Assembly (NCBI GenBank): GCA_016714085.1
Contig: JADJNW010000003.1
Span: 1 to 64,000, forward strand
Direction: 5' to 3'
DNA from: Saprospiraceae bacterium
Lineage (GTDB): Bacteria > Bacteroidota > Bacteroidia > Chitinophagales > Saprospiraceae
DNA: 64,000 nt
Below the pieces are notes generated by a model. The model searched no databases, had not been told where the DNA came from, and saw only the letters and a program-made list of their open reading frames with translations. This document shows, piece by piece, positions 34,374 to 43,159 of this stretch. Numbering within the stretch: position 1 is the first letter of the stretch; the number at the start of each line of letters is the position of its first letter. The position numbers and the translations under genes are program-made.

Positions 34374-34752
34374 AAATAAAAACTGTCGAGAACAAAGTGC
34401 AACGGCAAGTGGGCTATGCGCCCCACCTGCGTTTGCACCAACCGTTGTAGGTCATTCCACTATTCAAATAAGAGGAATTAATTTAAGAAACAAATGAACA
34501 AGCCAAATCAAGGAATTAGATTTACTTATTATTAACTTATAAATAATTGGATTTCAATGTTGATTTTTCCGTTAGTCAGAATTTAAAATAGATTAATAGG
34601 ATGTATTTATATTTTAGCTAGAATATAATGATCATAAATATTTAGTAATTGAATAAATATAAAGGGGAAGAAATTAGGAAAGCTCACAATTTTCAAATAT
34701 CTTACTGGTAGTTTAGCATGAATTATATTAAAGAAGTAAAATTCGAAATTCT
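34374..34752. other. Gene-free gap with attC-like imperfect hairpin (34397-34447)
   Basis: The right copy of the 10-bp inverted repeat (34384-34393) is followed by a GTGCAACGGCAAGTGGG arm that pairs, with small bulges, with CCCACCTGCGTTTGCAC (34397-34438), then CAACGG/CCGTTG outer arms (34400-34405, 34442-34447). Size and bulged base pairing recall attC sites of integron cassettes, but the core GTTRRRY box is not perfect. The rest (34448-34752) is AT-rich with no gene I can support. Confidence 0.4.
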
Positions 34753-35539
34753 ATGAATGAAAGTGAATTGAAAGATTTTAATGAAACTCAAGAAAAGAAG
34801 CATTATGAAAGCTTAAAGACTTTATTCAAATGGATAATTGAGCCTTAGCAATAATATTTGCAGCAGGATTGCCAATAATTAGGTGCAAATATTTATCAAA
34901 TAAATAATCGTGTAGATAATGAACTGAGTGAGGCTAAAGAGAAAATATCGGAACTAAAATTAGAATCTAAACAATATTTAATTGATTCTAAATACGATCC
35001 GATCTTCAAATTGAATTAATTGAAAAAGAAGCTAAATTACAAGCATTAGAGGCTGTCAAATTTAAAGTAGAAAATGAACTTCAATCACCACAAATACAAC
35101 AATTTATATATTCTGAATTACGGAAAAATATTAATGAAAACTTAGATGTTTTAGCAGAAAAAAGTTTCGAAAAAGCATCAATTAAATTTCGAGAATTAAC
35201 TCGTCAAAGTTCTGATTTAAATACTGCGTTTCAGTATACATTGTGGAATGATATATCAAAAAATATACATTTAGACAGTATTAGTTATTATTCAAAAAAA
35301 AAACATTTAAGGTTGATTGCAAATGATCTGCTAGATAATGTTTACAATCTGACGCATGGGTATGATTTAAAAGGAATATTAGATATTCCATTCAATTTCG
35401 GAGAAACATAAAAAAGAAACTTCAAATTTAAATGATGAGGAGTTACTTAAATATTCCTTTAGATAAAATATGGAAAAGAGGAAAAGTGAACATCTCACAA
35501 ACAATATCTTTAATGGATCTCTATGTTAAACCTACCTAA
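34753..35539 (+). pseudogene. Decayed coiled-coil membrane-associated protein
   Basis: Frame-joining gives about 260 residues: an N-terminal NESELKDFNETQEKKHYESL, a hydrophobic segment (FKWIIEPLAIIFAAGLPIII-like), a long coiled coil (NRVDNELSEAKEKISELKL), and a helical C-terminal part ending SQTISLMDLYVKPT before TAA at 35537. At least five frame changes are needed. The region is AT-rich. I do not recognise the family. It may belong with the preceding ATPase remnant. Confidence 0.5.
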
Positions 35540-35616
35540 AAACTTTTTGAATTTCAAAAATGAAAAAAAAAATCGACCTAAACATTGCGTATATCAATGC
35601 CCTCCTAAGGTCGGTC

Positions 35617-35630
35617 ACTGCATATGCAGT
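35617..35630. other. 14-bp perfect palindrome ACTGCATATGCAGT
   Basis: The palindrome lies 46 bases before the GNAT gene in a gap of structured sequence (35581-35660), where a cassette boundary would be expected if the region is cassette-derived. Confidence 0.4.
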
Positions 35631-35675
35631 ATGCGTCGTTCGTGTTAATTGTAGCGCGACAGGCAAACAAAAAGA

Positions 35676-36296
35676 ATGGAAGCGAAAATCAGACAAGAAA
35701 CAACAGAGGACAGGAGCGCTGTTTACGAAATCAATAGCATCGCATTCGGACAAGAAAACGAAGCTAAACTTGTTGACCTTTTGCGAAAGAGTGATGCGTT
35801 TATTCCAGCGCTTTCATTCGTCGCAATACTTGACCATAAAATTGTTGGGCATATTTTATTTACAAAAATCAAAATTATAGACAACGATCATAAGGAGTTT
35901 GACAGTTTAGCGCTTGCCCCAATGGCAGTCAGGCCTGAATGCCAGCAAAAAGGCATTGGAGGACAGTTAATCAAAACCGGACTTGACAAAGCAAGAGAAC
36001 TAAAATACAAATCGGTAATAGTATTAGGACACGAGCATTATTATCCGAAATTTGGTTTTGTTCCGGCAGACAAATGGCGTATAAAAGCACCATTTGATGT
36101 ACCGAAAAATGTATTTATGGGACTTGAATTATTGACAGACGGACTTAAAGGTGTAAGCGGAACAGTAAAATATCCGAAAGAATTTGAAAGAAAACAACGA
36201 ACCGCTAATAGGGTGTTTATAAAAAGTGAGCTGATGTGCAACAGGGCTGAAAAAGTCCAAAGTCATTCAGTAGGCTACAAAATCATAGCGCTTTGA
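35676..36296 (+). CDS. GNAT family N-acetyltransferase (YhbS-like)
   Basis: Residues 1-170 match YhbS-type acetyltransferases: IRQETTEDRSAVYEIN, the VGHILFTKIKI strand, LAPMAVRPECQQKGIGGQLIK (in part) with the acetyl-CoA loop QQKGIG, and VLGHEHYYPKFGF. Family members end at about KYPKEF; here 36 more residues (RKQRTANRVFIKSELMC and on) read into structured intergenic DNA, so the native stop may be missing through an indel near 36185. It lies in the accessory segment and could be a cassette gene. Confidence 0.72.
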   Translation: MEAKIRQETTEDRSAVYEINSIAFGQENEAKLVDLLRKSDAFIPALSFVAILDHKIVGHILFTKIKIIDNDHKEFDSLALAPMAVRPECQQKGIGGQLIKTGLDKARELKYKSVIVLGHEHYYPKFGFVPADKWRIKAPFDVPKNVFMGLELLTDGLKGVSGTVKYPKEFERKQRTANRVFIKSELMCNRAEKVQSHSVGYKIIAL

Positions 36297-36323
36297 ATTT
36301 GAAATGATAGTAAAAGATAAAGA

Positions 36324-36689
36324 ATGAAGGATTCCAACACACATCATCAGCGTATCGCTAAAATGACCTTTGCATCGGTTTATCCACACTATATTACAAA
36401 AGTGGAAAGCAAAGGCAGAACAATAGAAGAACTGCATCAGGTAATAGAGTGGTTGACTGGTTTCGATGAAAAAAAGTTGCAAGACCTCATTAATGAAAAA
36501 GTAAATTTTGAAACATTCTTTCAGAGAGCAAAATTGAACCCCAATGCTCACCTCATTACAGGTGTAATCTGTGGCTATCGAATAGAAGAAATTGAAAATC
36601 CCTTAACGAAACAAGCAAGGTATTTGGATAAATTGGTGGATGAGTTGGCGAAGGGCAGGAAGATGGATAAGATTTTGCGCGGCTCGTAG
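36324..36689 (+). CDS. DUF2200 family protein
   Basis: The 121-residue protein matches DUF2200 throughout: RIAKMTFASVYPHYI, the EELHQVIEWLTGF segment, and HLITGVICGYRIEEI with LDKLVDELAKGRKMDKIL at the end. It has no known catalytic motif; the family is found in many bacteria, often on mobile DNA. It is 27 bases after the GNAT gene. Confidence 0.85.
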   Translation: MKDSNTHHQRIAKMTFASVYPHYITKVESKGRTIEELHQVIEWLTGFDEKKLQDLINEKVNFETFFQRAKLNPNAHLITGVICGYRIEEIENPLTKQARYLDKLVDELAKGRKMDKILRGS

Positions 36690-36832
36690 GGTGTTGGGAA
36701 GATTCAATTGATAAATAAAAGACGAACTACCGTAGTACGATCGTCAGCACATTGGCTCATCTTATACTATCTTCGAGTGAAATTCATCTAAAACTATGCT
36801 TACTTTGTGCTTCATAAATCGTTTATCAAGAA

Positions 36833-37249
36833 ATGTTTGCTTTCGACTATCAGAACAGAGTGCGTCATGGCGAGACCGACCAGATGGGTTATCTTTACTA
36901 CGGTAATTACGCGCAATACTACGAGATCGGGCGGGTGGAGATGCTGCGCTCCTTGGGTGTAACGTATAAAGACATCGAAAAGGAACACGGTATTTGGATG
37001 CCGGTTGTTTCATTGGAAATCAAGTATTTGCGCCCCGCGTATTATGATGATTTGCTCACCATTCGCACCACACTGAAAAGCTTGCCGGAGAAGTATATCA
37101 TCTTCGATGTGGAAATTTTTAACGAAAAAAACAAGCTCATCAACATTGGAAGTGTTAAATTGTGCTTTGTAGATGCCAGTGTTGGCAAAACGATTTACGC
37201 ACCAGCGTTTTTATTAGAGAAATTACGACCATATTTTGAGCACGACTAA
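36833..37249 (+). CDS. Acyl-CoA thioesterase (4HBT / YbgC-FadM type)
   Basis: This 138-residue hot-dog-fold protein has the family signature RVRHGETDQMGYLYYGNYAQYYE (in part, about 7-30), where the Asp/Tyr region forms the active site, and LEIKYLRPAYYDDLLTI in the dimer strand. It hydrolyses acyl-CoA esters; substrate chain length cannot be read from sequence. The last 14 bases overlap the next gene, a YihY-type membrane protein, and this pair is conserved in the phylum, so they are co-translated. Confidence 0.85.
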   Translation: MFAFDYQNRVRHGETDQMGYLYYGNYAQYYEIGRVEMLRSLGVTYKDIEKEHGIWMPVVSLEIKYLRPAYYDDLLTIRTTLKSLPEKYIIFDVEIFNEKNKLINIGSVKLCFVDASVGKTIYAPAFLLEKLRPYFEHD

Positions 37250-38282
37250 AAATCCAAAGAAAAGAAAACGGCTGCGCCCGCCAAAGCTCCCCAGTAATAA
37301 TGCGATTTGGGATTTTATTCAAAAATTGCCCCTCATTAATAAAATAATCGCGTGGTCCAAAAAGCATTCGCTACCGGGTTTTGTGGGTTTGCCTGTGTAC
37401 GATGTGTTGGTGTTCCTGTACAAAGAAACCATGCGCACCGACCTTTTCACGCGCGCCAATTCGATGGCTTTTAGTTTCTTTTTATCTATTTTTCCTTCGC
37501 TGATGTCGCTTTTTACGCTCCTGCCTTACCTTCGACAGTATATTTTGCATTATTTCCTGCCAGATGCAATGGAAGAAAACTTCGATGAGCTATTGACTAC
37601 TGAAATTCAGCAATTGATGCCGGGTAGCGCAGGGCTAGAAATCGCTAAGTTTATTGAAGACTTGACCACCAACCCGCGCGTAGCGCTTTTGTCCTTTGGC
37701 TTTTTACTGGCGATATTTTTTGCTTCCAATGGCATGCTGACGATGATGCAGGGTTTTGAAAAATCGTACCAACGAACCTTTAAAAAACGAAAACCTTTCC
37801 GGAAAAGACTCATTGCTATTTTCCTGACCTTTCAATTTGGCGTGCTGCTGATTGCTTCGGTTGTTTTTATCATCCTCGGCAATTTTCTTTTGAATGCGCT
37901 GGCTACGTTGATACGTCTTGACAAGCTGACCGAATGGAGCATTTCGATTGTGCGATGGGTTGCTATCATGCTTTTGTTTTACACGGTCATTTCTATCATC
38001 TATCGCTACGGTATTCCCACGATTCGCAAGTTTAAAATGTTCTCGCCGGGCGCTACACTGGCAGCGGTTTTATCTATTCTCACCTCTATTGGCTTTGGTT
38101 TTTATGTCGATAATTTTGGACAATACAATAAGTTGTATGGTAGCTTCGGTACCATCATTGTTACAATGCTATGGATACAACTCAACTCGCTGGTATTGCT
38201 GATCGGATTTGAATTGAATGCCAGTATTGCCGTCAACCGCGATATGCGGGATCAAGTTATGGAAAAAACTAATTTTGAATAG
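37236..38282 (+). CDS. YihY/BrkB-family inner membrane protein
   Basis: The 348-residue protein has about six transmembrane segments with SMAFSFFLSIFPSLMSLFTLLP near residue 70 and a large central helical part, typical of YihY/virulence factor BrkB proteins, once misnamed ribonuclease BN. I give the start as TTG 37236, overlapping the thioesterase gene by 14 bases; no ATG lies closer. The N-terminal KNPKKRKRLRPPK segment is basic and cytoplasmic. The function is unknown, perhaps a lipid or solute transporter. Confidence 0.8.
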   Translation: MSTTKNPKKRKRLRPPKLPSNNAIWDFIQKLPLINKIIAWSKKHSLPGFVGLPVYDVLVFLYKETMRTDLFTRANSMAFSFFLSIFPSLMSLFTLLPYLRQYILHYFLPDAMEENFDELLTTEIQQLMPGSAGLEIAKFIEDLTTNPRVALLSFGFLLAIFFASNGMLTMMQGFEKSYQRTFKKRKPFRKRLIAIFLTFQFGVLLIASVVFIILGNFLLNALATLIRLDKLTEWSISIVRWVAIMLLFYTVISIIYRYGIPTIRKFKMFSPGATLAAVLSILTSIGFGFYVDNFGQYNKLYGSFGTIIVTMLWIQLNSLVLLIGFELNASIAVNRDMRDQVMEKTNFE

Positions 38283-38390
38283 GCTGATTCCCTTATAATT
38301 GTCTCCCAAAATTAAATCTTGTATGAAAGCTCGAAGGAAGTTTAAACTTTATTTGTTACTTTTACATTAATTAATTGTAAACTCATTTTT

Positions 38391-38831
38391 ATGAAACAAG
38401 TCCTGGTGCTATGCACGGGCAATTCTTGCCGAAGCCAAATGGCAGAGGGCTATCTGAGGTTCTATGGGGAAGGCAAAGCGGAGTTTTTCAGCGCCGGTTC
38501 TCACCCTACAGATCTCCATCCGATAGCGGTCAAAGTTATGGCCGAAGATAATATTGATATTGCTGCTTATACTGCTAAAAATCTCTCGATTTTTGAAGGC
38601 AATCATTTTGATTATATTATTAATATGTGCGAAGAAGTTTCAACGCAAATACCAGCTTCCATTTCGGCTGATGCGATTCTTCATCACGACATCCCCGATC
38701 CTTCCTTATTTGAAGGCACGCCCAAGGCTACGCTTTCTGAATTCCGCCGCGTACGCGAAATCATCAAAACACTCATGCTCAAGTTCATTGGTAGCGAACT
38801 TTCAGAAAAGAAAGAAGCTATTTTGCAGTGA
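38391..38831 (+). CDS. arsC: Arsenate reductase / low-molecular-weight phosphatase family (ArsC)
   Basis: The 146-residue protein starts LVLCTGNSCRSQMAEGYL, with the PTP-loop Cys and Arg spaced Cx5R (CTGNSCR, residues 8-14), and has an HHDIPDPSLFEGTP segment carrying the general-acid Asp. This is the thioredoxin-coupled ArsC group, reducing arsenate to arsenite. No ArsR, ArsB or Acr3 gene is near, so a tyrosine-phosphatase role cannot be excluded. It is just upstream of polyphosphate kinase on the same strand. Confidence 0.82.
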   Translation: MKQVLVLCTGNSCRSQMAEGYLRFYGEGKAEFFSAGSHPTDLHPIAVKVMAEDNIDIAAYTAKNLSIFEGNHFDYIINMCEEVSTQIPASISADAILHHDIPDPSLFEGTPKATLSEFRRVREIIKTLMLKFIGSELSEKKEAILQ

Positions 38832-38890
38832 ATGATAGAATCCTAATATCCCTCCATTAGCTAAAACAATTCCAAATCAAGCGCTTTTGT

Positions 38891-38898
38891 TATCTTTG
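38891..38898 (+). promoter_or_regulatory. Candidate -7 box for ppk
   Basis: TATCTTTG fits TAnnTTTG, 15 bases before the polyphosphate kinase start; a clear -33 box is not visible. Confidence 0.4.
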
Positions 38899-38912
38899 TC
38901 GGAAAAATAATA

Positions 38913-41038
38913 ATGCAGCTTTTCCATCATATTTCGCGCGACCTCAGTTGGCTGGCATTCAATCATCGAGTATTGCAGGAAGCAAAGGATAAAAGCGTGC
39001 CGCTGTACGAACGCATCAAATTCCTGGCGATTTATAGCTCCAATCTCGACGAATTTTATAGGGTACGTGTGGCTTCGCTGCGTAGTTTCAAGGATTTGAA
39101 AAAGAAAACCCGCAAAGAATTAGACATCAAGCCTAAGAAAGAACTCAAGCAAATACGCAGAATTGTTCAGGAGCAACAACAAGAATTTGGCACCGTGTTT
39201 CGGCAAGAAATTATTCCCGAATTAGAATCGCGCGGGGTTTTTATTATCCGAGAAAATGCTTTTACCGAAGCGCAACAACAGTTTGCTAAAAAATACTTTT
39301 TTGAAAAAATTTATCCGCACGTTCGTCCGGTTTTATTGAATGAAGAGGAGGAAATGCCTTTTTTAGAAAATGCAAGCTTGTATTTTGTTGTGCTATTCAA
39401 GAAGGAGGATCAACTCGCCATCGTGAATATTCCTTCCGACAAGTTGCCGCGTTTTGTAGCATTTCCTGACCATTCAGCAGGACATTTTATTACTTTTTTA
39501 GACGATATTTTGCGATTTAATCTCGAAGAATTATTTAAACAACCTATTGAAAATGCCTACGCCATCAAGCTTTCGCGCGATGCCGAGATGTATATCGAAG
39601 ATGAATTTTCAGGGGACTTATTAGAAAAAATCAAAAAAGGATTAGAAGAACGTGATATTGGTCTACCAACACGCTTTTTGTTTGATAGCGCCATGCCCGC
39701 GGAATTATTAGAGCGTCTGAAAATCTTGTTTTTATTAAGTAAAAACGATCTGATCCCTGGAGCGCGGTATCATAATTTTAATGACTTTTTTCAATTTCCA
39801 AATCCTTTAGAAGATGCGTCATTGCATGATGAGCCGTTGCCGCCACTACCCCACCCTGAGTTGGAGCAAGCCGATTCGATTCTGGCTTTGATGCGCGAAA
39901 AAGACTTGTTATTGCATTTTCCTTATCAAAAATTTGATTATATCCCTCGATTGATTCGGGAAGCCGCGAATGATTCACTTGTGAATAGTATTAAAATAAC
40001 ATTATATCGGGTCGGTTCCAAGTCAGCTGTGGCAGAAGCCTTGAAATATGCTTGTGGAAAAGGAAAAACCGTCATCATATTTGTAGAAGCCAAAGCCCGC
40101 TTTGACGAAGAAGCTAATTTACATTGGGGTAGCGAATTGGAGAAAGCAGGCGCAAAAGTTTATTACAGTTATCCGGGCATCAAGGTTCATACCAAGTTGC
40201 TGCTCATCACTCGAAAAGAGGAAGACACCTGGCGACATTACGCTTATATTGGAACGGGCAATTTTAATGAAAAAACCGCCAAACTCTACGCTGACCATGC
40301 CTTGTTGACCGCCGATAAACGTCTCGTTAATGAAGCTGCGCAGGTTTTGATTTGTTAGAGCGCAGAATTATCGTGCCACATTGCAAGCATTTACTGGTTT
40401 CGCCCTTTACGCTTCGGCATCGTTTTGAAGATTTGATTGATCGTGAAATCGCTAATGCCAAAGCAGGAAAAACGGCCTATATACTGCTCAAAATGAATAG
40501 TTTAGAAGACACAGAAATGGTCAATATATTGTATGAGGCCAGCCAAGCGGGTGTGCGTATTCAGATTATTCTGCGAGGCATTTGCTGCCTGATTCCAGGT
40601 GTCGAGGGTATGAGCGAAAACATAGAAGTGATCAGCATTCTCGACCGTTTTTTGGAACATGCGCGGGTGTATATTTTTGCAAATGGCGGTGAAGAAGCGA
40701 TGTATATTGCCTCTGCCGATTGGATGACCCGCAATCTGGATCGCCGCGTAGAAGTCGCCGCTCCGATTTATGATCCAAAGCTATTTGCCGAATTGCGCAA
40801 CATCATTGACTTGCAATGGCAAGATAATACCAAAGCACGCATTATTGATGCGGATTTAAGCAATACCTATCGTTCATCCTTGCCGCTTGAGTCCAAAGTA
40901 CGAGCGCAGATAGACATTTACCGATTATTAGAAAAACAAATTCCGACCAAAGCAATTGAATCTCAGCCGTTTCAAGTAATCAATAAATTTTTGTTTATAA
41001 GAATCAGCAATTTCATAACTTTGCAAGCTATCTATTGA
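38913..41038 (+). pseudogene. ppk1: Polyphosphate kinase 1, one-base frameshift
   Basis: PPK1 makes polyphosphate from ATP. The N-terminal part (38913-40358) carries SRDLSWLAFNHRVLQEA, SSNLDEFYRVRVASLR and GTGNFNEKTAKLYADHAL, which includes the phospholipase D-like catalytic region. The frame breaks at about 40345 (GTTTTGATTTG, one T missing from a T run) and resumes as DLLERRIIVPHCKHLLVSPF through IASADWMTRNLDRRVEVAAPI to the end. Corrected length is about 708 residues, as in the family. The rest is fully conserved, so a sequence error is likely. It ends inside the promoter of the next gene. Confidence 0.9.
40991..41023 (+). promoter_or_regulatory. Promoter of the btaA-like gene, inside the ppk 3' end
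   Basis: TTG (40991-40993) and TAACTTTG (41016-41023) are 22 bases apart, matching the -33/-7 pattern. The start of the next gene is 73 bases downstream. It suggests that btaA has its own transcript besides any read-through from ppk. Confidence 0.5.
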
Positions 41039-41095
41039 GTTGTTGATTAATAATTCAAAATAGTTATAAACAAAATAGTAATAAAGCATCAACCG

Positions 41096-42280
41096 ATGAC
41101 CAACACGTTAAAGCCAAACAAAGTGGAAAAACTAAACGAATTGAGAGACTGGGTTTTCAGGCAAGTACATACCAAAAATTTAGTGTACAATACATGCTGG
41201 GAGGATCCTCGTTGCGACCGCGAATTGCTTGAATTCAAACAAGATAGCGAGGTTGTGATGATTACCAGCGCCGGTTGTAATGCCCTCGATTACTTGCTGG
41301 ACAAACCTCGGCAGATCAATTGTATCGATGTTAATCCTCGGCAAAATTCGCTTTTGCAATTGAAACTTGCCACTTTCAAAAGTGCTGATTTTGATGATTT
41401 ATTCCTGCTTTTTGGCAAAGGCGCACATCGGGAGGTCAAGGATTTATATCATGAAAAACTCCGCGAACAATTACCAGATTATGCGCAGCGATATTGGGAT
41501 AAGAATTTGAATTTTTTTAATGGCAAAGGCATTCGCAAGTCCTTTTACCATTATGGCACTTCGGGTACTTTCGCATGGCTGACCAATCAATACCTCAAAG
41601 CACAGCGCAAGCTTTATGATAAAGTACAGGAGATGTTTGAGGCCGATTCCTTGAGTAAACAAGCAGAAATTTACTACGAAATCGAGCGCAAATTGATGAA
41701 TAAATTGATGGAATGGGTCATCAATCGCCATTTCACAATGAGTTTGGTGGGTGTGCCGCGCAGTCAGCAAGAGCTTTTTATGGACAAGTACGAGCGTGGC
41801 GCGCTGGGGTATGTGCAAGAGAGTTTGCGCAAGGTATTTACCAAGATTACTTTGCAAGATAATTATTTTTGGAGATTATATGTAAATGGCTCTTATACAG
41901 ACTCTTGTAGTCCTTCTTATTTACAAAAAGGCAATTTTGATGTGATTCGAGAACAAGCCGATAGGATTGTCACGCATAATTCTACGATCAGCGGATTTTT
42001 ACAAAATAATCCAAAGTCTTATTCTCACTACATTTTATTGGATCATCAAGATTGGTTAGCAGCCAATAACTTACCAGCATTGGAAGAAGAATGGCAATTA
42101 ATTTTACAAAATAGTAAGCCCGGTACAAGGATTCTCCTTCGATCGGCGGCCGAAGAAATTGATTTCTTCCCGAAATTTGTATTGAACGCAGTAGAATTTG
42201 AACGCGAAAAAACCCTTGAAACGCACGAAAAAGACCGCGTGGGTACCTATGCGAGCGTGTACATGGGCATTGTGAAATAA
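41096..42280 (+). CDS. btaA: BtaA-like S-adenosylmethionine:diacylglycerol 3-amino-3-carboxypropyltransferase (DUF3419)
   Basis: The 394-residue protein shows the DUF3419/BtaA pattern: an N-terminal LVYNTCWEDPRCDRELL, a SAM-binding ITSAGCNALDYLLDKP and CIDVNPRQNSLLQLKLA, then a long helical domain. BtaA transfers the 3-amino-3-carboxypropyl group of SAM to diacylglycerol, the first step to betaine lipids such as DGTS, at the inner membrane. The next gene is a SAM methyltransferase of the BtaB type, which would trimethylate the head group. Such lipids replace phospholipids under phosphate shortage in other bacteria. Confidence 0.78.
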   Translation: MTNTLKPNKVEKLNELRDWVFRQVHTKNLVYNTCWEDPRCDRELLEFKQDSEVVMITSAGCNALDYLLDKPRQINCIDVNPRQNSLLQLKLATFKSADFDDLFLLFGKGAHREVKDLYHEKLREQLPDYAQRYWDKNLNFFNGKGIRKSFYHYGTSGTFAWLTNQYLKAQRKLYDKVQEMFEADSLSKQAEIYYEIERKLMNKLMEWVINRHFTMSLVGVPRSQQELFMDKYERGALGYVQESLRKVFTKITLQDNYFWRLYVNGSYTDSCSPSYLQKGNFDVIREQADRIVTHNSTISGFLQNNPKSYSHYILLDHQDWLAANNLPALEEEWQLILQNSKPGTRILLRSAAEEIDFFPKFVLNAVEFEREKTLETHEKDRVGTYASVYMGIVK

Positions 42281-42282
42281 AT

Positions 42283-42335
42283 GTTGAGGAGCTTAGGAGT
42301 TTAAAAGCTTTTGATTATCGACTAAGCTTCTCAAC
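42283..42335. repeat. Reiterated-word hairpin between btaA and btaB
   Basis: GTTGAG-GA-GCTTAG (42283-42296) pairs with CTAAGC-TT-CTCAAC (42322-42335), 12 pairs with an internal loop; same word family as at 18434 and 24597. It could weaken read-through into btaB. Confidence 0.6.
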
Positions 42336-42362
42336 GCCTCCACTCATAAACTCGAATTAAAA

Positions 42363-43010
42363 TTGAAAAATACCAACTTTACAGAAGATATTAGTTCCCA
42401 AAACCAGGCGATGCGCAGTTATTATCGGCTGCAATCGAAGATTTATGATGCAACGCGCTGGACTTTCCTTTTTGGGCGCAATCGCATTTTAAAAATGCTC
42501 CCTTTTCCTGATAATGCTCAAATTCATATTCTGGAAATCGGTTGTGGCACTGGTTATAATCTTGCGCAATTGGCAAAGATTTTTCCTAAAGCCAGCCTTA
42601 CAGGCATGGACGTATCGGGTGACATGATCAAATTGGCTCAAAAGAATACCAAAGCTTATGCCGACCGAGTCACGCTCATTGAAAAGCCTTATATGCCCGA
42701 TGAAACTGCCTTCACAGGCAAGGTGGACGTAATTTTGTTCTCCTACTCACTCACGATGATCAATCCGCAATGGCAGGATTTGATCTTGAAAGCAAAAGCC
42801 GACCTCAAACCCGGCGGCGCTATTGCGGTGGTGGATTTTCACAATTCCCGTTTCAATTGGTTCAAGCGTCACATGGGCAATAATCATGTGCGCATGGATA
42901 GCCATCTGCTGCCCTTGCTACTCAGCGAATTTGATTCCTTGGTAGAAGAAGTAAAGCTGGCTTATGGTGGTGTATGGGAATATGTCATATACGTGGGGCG
43001 GAAGAAGTGA
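42363..43010 (+). CDS. btaB: BtaB-like SAM-dependent N-methyltransferase
   Basis: This 215-residue class I methyltransferase has motif I ILEIGCGTGYNLAQLAKIFP (about 58-77), an acidic loop TGMDVSGDMI, and LFSYSLTMINPQWQDLI with ADLKPGGAIAVVDFH. A C-terminal WEYVIYVGRKK ends the domain. The N-terminal RSYYRLQSKIYDATRWTFLFGR fits BtaB, which adds three methyl groups to diacylglyceryl-homoserine. I place the start at TTG 42363; the first ATG is at 42411. Position 80 bases after btaA supports the assignment; the repeat hairpin separates them. Confidence 0.72.
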   Translation: MKNTNFTEDISSQNQAMRSYYRLQSKIYDATRWTFLFGRNRILKMLPFPDNAQIHILEIGCGTGYNLAQLAKIFPKASLTGMDVSGDMIKLAQKNTKAYADRVTLIEKPYMPDETAFTGKVDVILFSYSLTMINPQWQDLILKAKADLKPGGAIAVVDFHNSRFNWFKRHMGNNHVRMDSHLLPLLLSEFDSLVEEVKLAYGGVWEYVIYVGRKK

Positions 43011-43159
43011 ACAAGGAGACTTGGAGAAATGGCGACTAAAAGATTTAGCAAGTAAGAGTAATTTTCTATAAAAAAGCTTGCTTTTCTTTATATTTAATTT
43101 ACAATCAAATTACATTTTTGCAATTTCTAATATTGCCAATATCATAATATCCAAAAAAT

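Noticed and set aside
32331..34393. Insertion sequence with terminal inverted repeats
   Set aside because: The 10-bp inverted repeat encloses an ATPase-like remnant with no transposase motif, and no target-site duplication is seen outside the repeats.
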